From positions 1 through 25,483 of the forward strand of contig DASWHF010000109.1 of NCBI GenBank assembly GCA_036393295.1: a stretch of 25,483 bases of DNA. Reading direction: 5' to 3'. A program made the position numbers and the translations under genes. Origin of the DNA: DASWHF01 sp036393295. Lineage in GTDB: Bacteria; Pseudomonadota; Gammaproteobacteria; Acidiferrobacterales; UBA6901. Position 1 is the stretch's first letter; each line of letters starts with the position of its first letter. Shown here piece by piece: positions 16,342-23,214 of this stretch. Under the pieces are notes generated by a model that saw nothing but the letters and a program-made list of their open reading frames with translations, was not told the origin of the DNA and did no database searches.

Positions 16342-16366
16342 AAAAAAAACCGGCCAAGCGGCCGGT
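16342..16366 (-). terminator. Intrinsic terminator downstream of the lipoprotein gene
   Basis: On the minus strand a perfect 7-bp stem accggcc/ggccggt (16366-16360 and 16355-16349, loop gctt) is followed by eight T (16349-16342). It lies about 130 nt after the lipoprotein stop and just beyond the tail remnant, so it probably ends the cyclase/FecR/lipoprotein-side transcript. Confidence 0.85.
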
Positions 16367-16405
16367 GCAGATCAGTTGCGATAAAAGGCCCTGTACTGGG
16401 GCGAC

Positions 16406-16474
16406 TCAGAAGCACAGCTCGTACACTGTGCCCCCGATAAAAATGATGTAGCAGGTGGCGTTGGTCGCGCCGGT
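16406..16474 (-). pseudogene. Remnant of a duplicated lipoprotein C-terminus
   Basis: After the lipoprotein stop (16496) and before its terminator, 22 open codons on the minus strand, preceded by in-frame TAG and TGA and ended by TGA (16408-16406), read TGATNATCYIIFIGGTVYELCF. The intact gene ends NVNPDCYTFYDSRGVPYQVCW. Cys-Tyr, then Tyr-[EQ]-[LV]-Cys-[WF] and the stop are shared, with one residue difference in spacing. I infer a decayed second copy of the gene's 3' end. The match is short and could be coincidence. Confidence 0.4.
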
Positions 16475-16495
16475 CTATCAGCGCTGCGTCGGCGG

Positions 16496-16867
16496 CTACC
16501 AGCAAACCTGATAAGGAACGCCGCGGGAATCGTAGAAAGTGTAACAGTCCGGATTGACGTTGCTCTTGATGATGGTCATGTTGGAAATCTGCTGGACCTC
16601 GGCGCCGCGCTCCAGGCCGCGGCACTTGGGAAGCTTGTCGGTCACCTCCGAGGTGATGCGGCAACGATCGACGGCCTTGCCATCTGGATCCACCACTCGC
16701 AGATCGCCGTTGGGTAGCACCAGGATCACTGCCTTCGGTTGGGAATCGGCGATCGTTCCTTTTAGCCCGTCGGAGAACCGGTAATCATGGTATCCCACCC
16801 CCGCACACCCGGTAAGCGCGACGACCACTGCCCCGAACGCGAGCGAAACTGTTCTGATCTTCTTCAT
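16496..16867 (-). CDS. Small Cys-rich putative lipoprotein
   Basis: From ATG 16867 (gggggtatc just upstream) this gives 123 residues. The N-terminus MKKIRTVSLAFGAVVVALTG, followed by Cys, fits a lipoprotein signal with lipobox ALTGC, so the mature protein would start at about Cys21 and be acylated. The mature part has four further cysteines (DRC, PKC, DC, VC), suggesting two disulfides in the periplasm. No known domain is recognised (VILVLPNGDLRVVDPDGKAVDRC is its most distinctive segment). It lies 72 nt downstream of the FecR-TPR-barrel gene on the same strand and probably shares its transcript. Base composition is visibly less GC-rich than its surroundings. It could be an accessory of the barrel, by context only. 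Confidence 0.75.
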   Translation of the reverse strand: MKKIRTVSLAFGAVVVALTGCAGVGYHDYRFSDGLKGTIADSQPKAVILVLPNGDLRVVDPDGKAVDRCRITSEVTDKLPKCRGLERGAEVQQISNMTIIKSNVNPDCYTFYDSRGVPYQVCW

Positions 16868-16939
16868 GATACCCCCGACATTGGTTGTTAGACGGATAGC
16901 AATGCACGACCCAAACGATCGCTCTCCCTGCACGCACAC

Positions 16940-19900
16940 TCATCCCAGCGACAGCGAAATCTTAAACATGATCGACCGGCTCGGCTGCACGATCGGCGAA
17001 CGCGGCTGGCCGGCCTGGAAATCCAGATCGTAGAAATTGAACTCTTTGTCCGTGAGATTGCGGATATCGATGCTGATGATGCCCGTCCGGTCCGGCAAGC
17101 GGTATCCGAACTGCACGTCGGTCACCCAGAAATTGTCGCCGGCCTCGGAGGAACCGCCGCCGACAACCGGCTGCACCAGATCCTGATTGAAATAGGATTC
17201 GGTGAGGCGCGCGAAGTAGCCGATCGGCCAGTGGTACTCGACACTCAGCGGGACGCGTTGGGTGCGCAGGAAATCCGGTCTGTTGAGGGAGCTGTTGGCC
17301 ACCAGACCGCGCCTGAATTTCTCATTGAAGTATTCGAGCGCGAACGTCAATCGGTTGGTCGCCGTCCAGTACACATAGGCGCGGTGCAGATCGTCGGTAT
17401 ACTCCTCCTCAAAGAGTATGACCGGCGCAGGGGCCTCGAACGGTATGAACAGGTCACGGCGGGACAATTCCGCGCCGGCGTACCATGCGCCGCCGAATCG
17501 GCGGTCGACCCCGATACCGTAGCGACGCGCGTCCGTCCCAAGGCTGTCGTCGAAAAATTGATTGAACCCGGCCACCTGAGTCGGTTCGATGGTCTGGTTG
17601 GAGACCAGCGAACGCTTCAGGGTTCGAAAAGCGGCGAGCCGCAGGCGCGTGGCCGGATCCAGTTGCCAATTCAGGCCGAACTTGGGGTTGACCTGGTCCT
17701 CGTCGATCGGTGTCGACTTCAGGACATCGACGCTCATCCCGACGGTCACATCGATACTTCTTGCCGGATGGAAAACCCCGTAGTAATACGCATTGCTGTG
17801 CTGCTCGGTGATCAGGCTGGATGTGGTTCCGCCACCGACAACGGCCCCCCCGATGGTCACGATATTGGTGGCCAGCTCGTCGATGTCGTTGCGATAATAA
17901 CCGACGCCCAGGGTGTGATCGTGGCGGCCGGAACCCGCGATATACTGCGATTCGACGTTGTATCCCTCATGGTCCGCGCGCGTGTCATCGACCGCGATCG
18001 GCCCGGCCGGGCCCGCCGGCGACAGGAACTCCGAAAACCGCCGGGTCAGGTCAGTATTGTTGTAAATGCCCGAGACGATGAAATGCGATCGCGGCCCCGG
18101 CGAGTAGCGGTAACCCACGCGCGCCATGTCGGACTTGCGGTCCTCGCGCCGGTTGTCGGAGAAATTGTCGGGATCGAACCGCAGCGCCAGATCGCCGTTC
18201 CGCTGATCGCGCGTACGCACTTCCAGCTGCAGGCTCGATCGCCCGGACAGCGCGAACTGCAGGAACGCGTTGTAGGCCTGCTGGCGAATATCGTTGTTAT
18301 CGCGGAAGCCCTCGGTGCTGAAATAGTACTGACCGATGCTGTAGGCCACCCGTCCGCTCAGGCCGGCGAACACCAGCTCATCGGCCACGGTATCCTGGTT
18401 GCCCACGGCACCCGTCATCCGCAGGGTGTTTCGGTCGCGGGTGAACACCGGATCGAATTCATTGAACGCCGTGCCGACCGGACCTGCGCCGTCCGTGACC
18501 GTGTTGCGCGCTTCGGGAAGCTGCGGCGGCACCGGCGCGATGCTGATCGGTTGCATAAGTTGATACTGCAGGGACTCACTCGCCCGCGCCACTTCGTGGC
18601 GACGCAGGCCCCGATAGGTGTCGGCGAGGAACTGATGGGCGGAGAAGTTCGACGGGTCGGCCGCCAACGACTGCCAACCCTCGGTCAAGGCGCGCTGCTG
18701 GAACCCCAGCGAATCGTAGATGCGCGCCTGACTCGCGGTGCGCGCCGCCAGGTCCTGATCCAGCAGCAGTTGCGAGCGATAGACGGCACGATTGTCATTG
18801 CGCTCGATCGAACCATCCAGATCCTGGAGCGCCTCGACGGGCCGGTTGTCGGCATGCTTGCGGAAGGCGTCGTACAGCCACGGCGTGGGATCCTTCGGAT
18901 CCAATTGCTTGGCCATGCTGAACTGGTCCGCGGCGACGCGGCCGCGCCTCTCCTCGAAGTAGGCCTTGCCGAGGTAGCTGCGCACCAGCGCGTTGGCGGG
19001 ATCGAGGGCGGCGGCGATCTCGATCTCGCGCCGGCCTTCTTCGAGCTCGCCGTCGCGAATGCGCGCCAGGCCCAGCCCGAGGCGCGCGAGCGGATCGGCG
19101 GAATCGAGCGTGACGGCCCGCTCGAAGGCGGCGCGCGCGCGGGCCGCGCGCATGTCGGCGAGATAGGCGAAGCCGAGCACCGAGTGCGCGCGCGCCGAGG
19201 CGGGGCTGCGGCCGGCGGCGGCGCGCGCCGCGTCCTCGGCCTTGCCGACTTCGCCCGTCGCCATCAAAAGCTCGGCGACCTGCGCGTCGGCGACGGCGTT
19301 CGGGCCCGGCTCGCGGGCGCGCTGCGCGCTCGCCAGCGCCGCGTCGAGATCGAAGCGCGCCTGCTGGGCGTAGGAGAGCGCGAGCAGCGCGGCCGGCGAC
19401 TTCGCGTCGGCGGCGACCGCCTGCCGCGCCAGATCGTGGGCGCGGTCCTTGTCGTTTCGAGCGAGCGCGATGATCGCCTCGACCGCCAGTGCCGCGGCGT
19501 TGCCGGCGTCGCGCTCACGCGCGCGCTGCAAGTCGTTCCGGGCCTCGTCGACGCGGCCGACCGACAGCAGCAGCGAGGCGCGGTAGGTATAGAAGCGCGC
19601 GTCCGGCACCGGCTGGGTCACGGCCAGGACGCGCTCCAGCGCGCCGGCGGCGTCGCCGGTGTCCAAGGCCTCGAGTGACGCGGCGGTGCTGCGCTGCCAG
19701 CCGCCGGCCTCGCCGGCGAACTCGCCGGGCCGGAAGTCCGCCACGATCGGATAATAAAGCGTCCAGCGCACCGCGTCCTGCGGCTGCAGCGCCAGGCTGA
19801 TCTCGGGCGCGGCCCCGGCGCGCGCGACCAGCGCCTGGCCGCTCGCGACGCGCTGGCTGCCGGCGGTGTTCGCGGCCAGCACGCGGCCTTCGTAGACCCA

Positions 19901-20365
19901 CAGGCGGGTGTCGGCATCGGTCACGCGCAGCTGGAATTCCGTGCCCTCGACCGCGGCGTTCACGTACGGGGTCTTGATCTCGAGCGAGCGCGGCGTGCGG
20001 GTGATGAAATGCGCCGCACCCTTGAGGAGCTCCAGCCAGGAAGGTTTGCGCGTCTCGATCGCACCCAGGGTCAGGGTGGTGTGCTGATCGAGCCGCACCA
20101 CGGTTTCGTTGCGCAGCTCGATGGCGGCACGGCCGTTGGCCTGGACGCGGAGGGTGTCGCCGGCGCACAACCGGGCCTCGAGCGCCACCGGCCGCCACGC
20201 CGCGGTCGCCTCGCCGAGGCGCGCTTCGACCGGCCCCTGGATGGATACCACGCGCGCGACCCACTCGGCGCAGCGGCCGTCATCGGCGCGTCCCGGTGCG
20301 GGCGCGATCAGCAGCAGCAAAGGCGCGAGCGACAGCCACAGACGTAAACGGCCCGATGAGCCCAT
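16940..20365 (-). CDS. FecR domain - TPR - outer-membrane beta-barrel fusion protein
   Basis: This 1141-residue protein has a signal peptide (about 1-27, LWLSLAPLLLLIAPAPGRA). Residues about 38-170 are a FecR-type domain (VVSIQGPVEARLG, LCAGDTLRVQANGRAAIEL, TLTLGAIE, SLEIKTPYVNAAVEGTEFQL, VYEGRVL). About 195-610 are TPR repeats (ALRVLAVT-like helices, AHSVLGFAYLADMRAARARA, AFERAVTLDSADPLARLGLG). About 625-1141 form alternating strands ending IDIRNLTDKEFNFYDLDF...SIMFKISLSLG, the C-terminus style of TonB-dependent receptors, but no plug domain or TonB box is seen. The start has a GGAGG site 10 nt upstream. It lies between the CHASE2 cyclase (419 nt upstream, same strand) and the lipoprotein. 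FecR domains relay envelope signals. A sensor or assembly role linked to the cyclase is inferred. The barrel half is much less GC-rich than the TPR half. Confidence 0.88.
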   Translation of the reverse strand: MGSSGRLRLWLSLAPLLLLIAPAPGRADDGRCAEWVARVVSIQGPVEARLGEATAAWRPVALEARLCAGDTLRVQANGRAAIELRNETVVRLDQHTTLTLGAIETRKPSWLELLKGAAHFITRTPRSLEIKTPYVNAAVEGTEFQLRVTDADTRLWVYEGRVLAANTAGSQRVASGQALVARAGAAPEISLALQPQDAVRWTLYYPIVADFRPGEFAGEAGGWQRSTAASLEALDTGDAAGALERVLAVTQPVPDARFYTYRASLLLSVGRVDEARNDLQRARERDAGNAAALAVEAIIALARNDKDRAHDLARQAVAADAKSPAALLALSYAQQARFDLDAALASAQRAREPGPNAVADAQVAELLMATGEVGKAEDAARAAAGRSPASARAHSVLGFAYLADMRAARARAAFERAVTLDSADPLARLGLGLARIRDGELEEGRREIEIAAALDPANALVRSYLGKAYFEERRGRVAADQFSMAKQLDPKDPTPWLYDAFRKHADNRPVEALQDLDGSIERNDNRAVYRSQLLLDQDLAARTASQARIYDSLGFQQRALTEGWQSLAADPSNFSAHQFLADTYRGLRRHEVARASESLQYQLMQPISIAPVPPQLPEARNTVTDGAGPVGTAFNEFDPVFTRDRNTLRMTGAVGNQDTVADELVFAGLSGRVAYSIGQYYFSTEGFRDNNDIRQQAYNAFLQFALSGRSSLQLEVRTRDQRNGDLALRFDPDNFSDNRREDRKSDMARVGYRYSPGPRSHFIVSGIYNNTDLTRRFSEFLSPAGPAGPIAVDDTRADHEGYNVESQYIAGSGRHDHTLGVGYYRNDIDELATNIVTIGGAVVGGGTTSSLITEQHSNAYYYGVFHPARSIDVTVGMSVDVLKSTPIDEDQVNPKFGLNWQLDPATRLRLAAFRTLKRSLVSNQTIEPTQVAGFNQFFDDSLGTDARRYGIGVDRRFGGAWYAGAELSRRDLFIPFEAPAPVILFEEEYTDDLHRAYVYWTATNRLTFALEYFNEKFRRGLVANSSLNRPDFLRTQRVPLSVEYHWPIGYFARLTESYFNQDLVQPVVGGGSSEAGDNFWVTDVQFGYRLPDRTGIISIDIRNLTDKEFNFYDLDFQAGQPRSPIVQPSRSIMFKISLSLG

Positions 20366-20580
20366 GCGTCCATTTCCTCCTATCCATATTCTTGTTCGTC
20401 GTTACTGCCGTCCCTGGCCGGGTATCGCGGTGCTCGCGGTCGGCATCGAAAACCGCCGGCCGCGTCGCGCGCACCCAGGCAACGCAACGGTTCGGTCTGC
20501 TGAGTCCGAATGGAGATCACGGGAATACAGCAGTTGCACGCGTGTTCCTGCCGTGCGCTCAAACGCGACGTCCGTGTTCG

Positions 20581-20596
20581 TCGTAACGCACCTCAC
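20581..20596. promoter_or_regulatory. Candidate CRP-family binding site upstream of the FecR-barrel gene
   Basis: cgtaa-N6-tcaca matches the TGTGA-N6-TCACA consensus at eight of ten positions with correct spacing, 216 nt upstream of the barrel start. The CRP-type protein encoded nearby keeps the residues that read TGTGA. A single imperfect site can occur by chance. Confidence 0.25.
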
Positions 20597-20718
20597 ATCA
20601 CGGGCAGCGCCATTATGGCGACGGGGCGGCGCGGGTGTCAAACCAACTGCGTCGGTGCACTAACCGAGTGGTCAGTGTGCTGCGCATGGCGACGATCTGC
20701 AGTGAAGTTTCGCACAAT

Positions 20719-20732
20719 CTTCGTGCACGAAG
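20719..20732. promoter_or_regulatory. 14-bp perfect palindrome cttcgtgcacgaag
   Basis: The sequence is identical to its own reverse complement and lies 7 nt from the large hairpin after the cyclase gene. It may be an operator for the downstream barrel gene or a second termination/processing stem. There is no T-tract. Confidence 0.4.
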
Positions 20733-20738
20733 GCGCTA

Positions 20739-20782
20739 CGGCGCGGACCCCTCGTCCGGCTGCCGGCGAGCGGTCCGCGCCG
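20739..20782 (-). terminator. Long hairpin immediately after the cyclase gene (terminator-like, no U-tract)
   Basis: Perfect 11-bp arms cggcgcggacc (20739-20749) and ggtccgcgccg (20772-20782) continue inward as ctcg/cgag and ccgg/ccgg around a ctg loop, about 19 pairs in total. It starts 2 nt beyond the cyclase stop on the minus strand. No T-run follows, so it may stabilise the mRNA 3' end or act with Rho rather than terminate alone. Confidence 0.55.
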
Positions 20783-20784
20783 GA

Positions 20785-23001
20785 TCAGCCGAGCTCGATG
20801 CAAAGCTGATCGCCATCCGCGGCCGGCGGCGCATCGCAGAACCGGCGGCAGCAGTCGCGGTACAGCCGCGCGGGGCCGTCCTCGGGATAGCGCGCGCACA
20901 GCGCGTCGAAGGCCGCCCCGGCCTCGGCGAACCGCCCGGCCTGGAACGCGGCGAGCGCGCCGACGAAGGCGCCGCCGAGCGCGAGCCGCGCCGGGTCGAC
21001 CTCGCCGCGCCGGCCGATCAGCTCGTAGAGCGCGAGCGGCTGGCGCTTGCCGCGCAGCCGGAAGCGGCCGAGCTCGCGGAACACGAATTCATCCAGCCAG
21101 GCGGCCGCCGCCTCCGACACCAGGATGCGGGTGCCGAGCCGCTTGTTGAGGTCCTGGATGCGGTTGGCGGTGTTGACGATATCGCCGACCGCGCGGTACT
21201 CGAAGTGGTCGGCGGCGCCGATGCTGCCCAGCACCAGCTCGCCGGCGTGCAGGCCGATGCGCGTCGGTAGCGCCAACCCGCCCTCGGCGGCGTTGAAGCG
21301 CTCGACCGCCGCCGCCACGTCGAGCGCCGCGTGGCAGGCCCGGGCGCGCAGCGCGCGGTCGCCGTCGCCGCCGGCCCACAGCGCCAGCATCGCGTCGCCG
21401 ACCACGTCGGACACGACGCCGCCGTGGGCGCGCACCGCCGGGAACAGCGCCGCGTAATAGCGGTTCATTAGCGCCGCCAGCTCTTCGGGCGGCAGCCGCT
21501 CGCCGAGGCTGGTGTAGCTGTCGGCATCGGTCGCCAGCACCGCGCCGTATAGGAGGCGGCCGGGTTGCAGGTAGCCGAGATTGCCGGCCAGTTGATCGAC
21601 CACCTTGTTGGGCAGGAAATAACCGAAGGCGGCGCGGATGTTGCGGCGCTCGCGATTGGTGTCGGCGTAGCGCCACAGCAGCGCCAGGAACAGCGCCGCC
21701 GGCAGCTGCACGAGCAGCGGGACGACCCACGGCAACCACAGCGTCGCGCCCGCGAATTTGAGGTAGACGATCCCGAAGTAGCCGGCGCCGAGCGCGAGGC
21801 TGCCGAGGATCGCCCAGCGCGCCGAGGCCAGGCGGTTGTAGGCGCCGAGCACCATGCCCCACAGCAGCAGGAAGGCCGCGAACACCCAGTGCGGCGCGGC
21901 GCGCACCGGGCGATTCTCGAGCAGATTGGCGAAGGCGGTGGCGCCGATCTCGACCCCGCTCACGTCGAGACCGGTCGGCTGGGAATAGACAGTGTAGAAG
22001 CCGTCCTGCTGCTCGGGCTGGGCGCGCTCGGAGAATCCGACGAACACCGCCTTGCCGCGCAGATCGGGCACCGATTCCGCGCCGCGCAACACGCGGTGGT
22101 AGGGAACGGTCGTGATCGAGCGCGGCGGGCCGTAGAAGTTGAGAAAATAGCTGTCGGGGCCGCGGTACAGATCGAGCAGCGCCGCAAGGCGCGGCTCGGC
22201 GCGCGCCGGGTCGCGCAGCGCCACGCTCAGCCGCCGGGCGAGCGCCGGGTCCTCGCGCAGCATGACGCGCAGCGCGCGCATGGCCTCGTGGCCGCGGCGG
22301 CCGGCGCGCAGCGCCGCGGCGGTCGGCGGCAGGCCGGCGGCGCGCGCCGGGTCGAGCGCGGCGAGCGCCGCATGCAGCCGGTCGTATTCCGGCAACAAAT
22401 AGAGCTGCAACGCCATGGCCGGCAGGGTCGCGTCGCCGCCGGTGCTGGGCATGAAGGCCCAGAACTGGCTCACCTTGACCGGCACCTTGGGCAGCGGGAA
22501 GGGCGCGCGCGCCGCGGCCGCCCCGGCGAGCCGGGCATAGGGCGGCACGCGCCGCTCCAGCACCATGGCCTGGCCCTGCTCGTCCGCTGTCAGCGGAAGC
22601 GTTTCCTTATATAGATACTCGAACAGCACGACGTTGCCGGCGCGCCGCACCGCCTCGGCCAGGACGCGGTCGCCGTCCGGCTCGCGCGGTTCGGTGAAAA
22701 TGATGTCGAAGACGATGACTGCCGCGCCGGCCTCGACCAGCCGGTCGACCAGGGCGCCGTGCAGGGCGCGCGGCCACTTGCGCGGCAGGTTGGGCAGGTC
22801 GAGCGCGCGCGCCGACTCGCGGTCGATGGTCACCACCACCGCCTCGGCCGGCGCCGGCTGCGGGCCGCGCAGACGGAATAAGGCGTCGAGCCCGAGCGTC
22901 TCTTCGACGGCGAGCCCGGGCGGGGTGAGGCCGGCGAGCAGGCCGAGCGCGCCGACAATGGCGCCCAGCAGCACCGCCTTGGTGCGCGCGGTCAGCGTCA
23001 T
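20785..23001 (-). CDS. CHASE2-domain class III adenylate/guanylate cyclase
   Basis: This 738-residue protein has an N-terminal membrane helix (about 8-30), then an extracytoplasmic CHASE2 sensor domain (about 35-370; DALFRLRGPQPAP, VVTIDRESAR, VIVFDIIFTEP, GKAVFVGFSE). Three membrane helices follow (about 370-445), then the cytoplasmic cyclase domain (about 480-660). Metal-binding Asp492 (ATDADSYTSL) and Asp536 (VVGDAML) are present, as are the transition-state Asn and Arg in DIVNTANRI. The position normally holding the purine-selecting Lys (K-x-x-G-D) is Asp532, so nucleotide choice is uncertain. A short Cys-containing TPR-like tail ends the protein. The ribosome-binding site is weak. It is divergent from the CRP-type gene and upstream of the FecR-barrel gene, suggesting a sensor-cyclase-regulator circuit. 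Confidence 0.9.
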   Translation of the reverse strand: MTLTARTKAVLLGAIVGALGLLAGLTPPGLAVEETLGLDALFRLRGPQPAPAEAVVVTIDRESARALDLPNLPRKWPRALHGALVDRLVEAGAAVIVFDIIFTEPREPDGDRVLAEAVRRAGNVVLFEYLYKETLPLTADEQGQAMVLERRVPPYARLAGAAAARAPFPLPKVPVKVSQFWAFMPSTGGDATLPAMALQLYLLPEYDRLHAALAALDPARAAGLPPTAAALRAGRRGHEAMRALRVMLREDPALARRLSVALRDPARAEPRLAALLDLYRGPDSYFLNFYGPPRSITTVPYHRVLRGAESVPDLRGKAVFVGFSERAQPEQQDGFYTVYSQPTGLDVSGVEIGATAFANLLENRPVRAAPHWVFAAFLLLWGMVLGAYNRLASARWAILGSLALGAGYFGIVYLKFAGATLWLPWVVPLLVQLPAALFLALLWRYADTNRERRNIRAAFGYFLPNKVVDQLAGNLGYLQPGRLLYGAVLATDADSYTSLGERLPPEELAALMNRYYAALFPAVRAHGGVVSDVVGDAMLALWAGGDGDRALRARACHAALDVAAAVERFNAAEGGLALPTRIGLHAGELVLGSIGAADHFEYRAVGDIVNTANRIQDLNKRLGTRILVSEAAAAWLDEFVFRELGRFRLRGKRQPLALYELIGRRGEVDPARLALGGAFVGALAAFQAGRFAEAGAAFDALCARYPEDGPARLYRDCCRRFCDAPPAADGDQLCIELG

Positions 23002-23214
23002 GCGGTGCCGGAGTGCGGAGTGCGTGTCATGGTCGAGGTCCTGTCAGCGCGACCATGGTACACCGAAGCGCGCGGCGGGTGCTTTTCCGGGACGCCGGGA
23101 GTATTCTATGCCTCGGTTGGGAGTCAGGCCTGACCTTGCTGACCGGCATTCAGCGCCGACTCCCGCGCACGCCCGCTGCGGGCTAATCAGACAGGATTCC
23201 GGGCGCCACAGGAC
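23002..23214. promoter_or_regulatory. Divergent control region between the cyclase and CRP-type genes, with 12-bp palindrome
   Basis: This is 213 nt between divergent starts. It contains the perfect palindrome gtcaggcctgac (23123-23134), a gagtgcg tandem repeat near the cyclase start (about 23010-23024), and a TATTCT -10-like hexamer at about 23102-23107 for the rightward gene, with only a poor -35 (tgcttt). The palindrome is the best operator candidate for joint control of both genes. It does not match the CRP consensus. Confidence 0.45.

Larger units (their letters stand above)
20366..20784. other. 419-nt non-coding gap between the cyclase and FecR-barrel genes
   Basis: I find no gene here. 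Open frames on both strands lack ribosome-binding sites and protein-like composition. The gap holds, from left to right, the ribosome-binding site of the barrel gene (around 20375-20380), a CRP-like half-site pair (20581-20596), a 14-bp palindrome (20719-20732) and a long hairpin next to the cyclase stop (20739-20782). It therefore probably contains the end of the cyclase transcript and the promoter and leader of the barrel gene. No clear -10/-35 pair was recognised. Confidence 0.6.

Noticed and set aside
16290..16664. 124-codon minus-strand frame overlapping the lipoprotein gene
   Set aside because: It runs in another frame through the lipoprotein gene and its terminator, has no ribosome-binding site, and its His/Arg-rich sequence looks like shadow reading.
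17231..19678. 815-codon open frame on the plus strand
   Set aside because: It is the antisense shadow of the FecR-TPR-barrel gene. Its composition is not protein-like and has no domains, while the minus strand shows a signal peptide, FecR, TPR and barrel.
20410..20784. Short open frames on both strands in the gap between the barrel and cyclase genes
   Set aside because: None has a ribosome-binding site or recognisable protein features, and they overlap one another on both strands in a GC-rich region.
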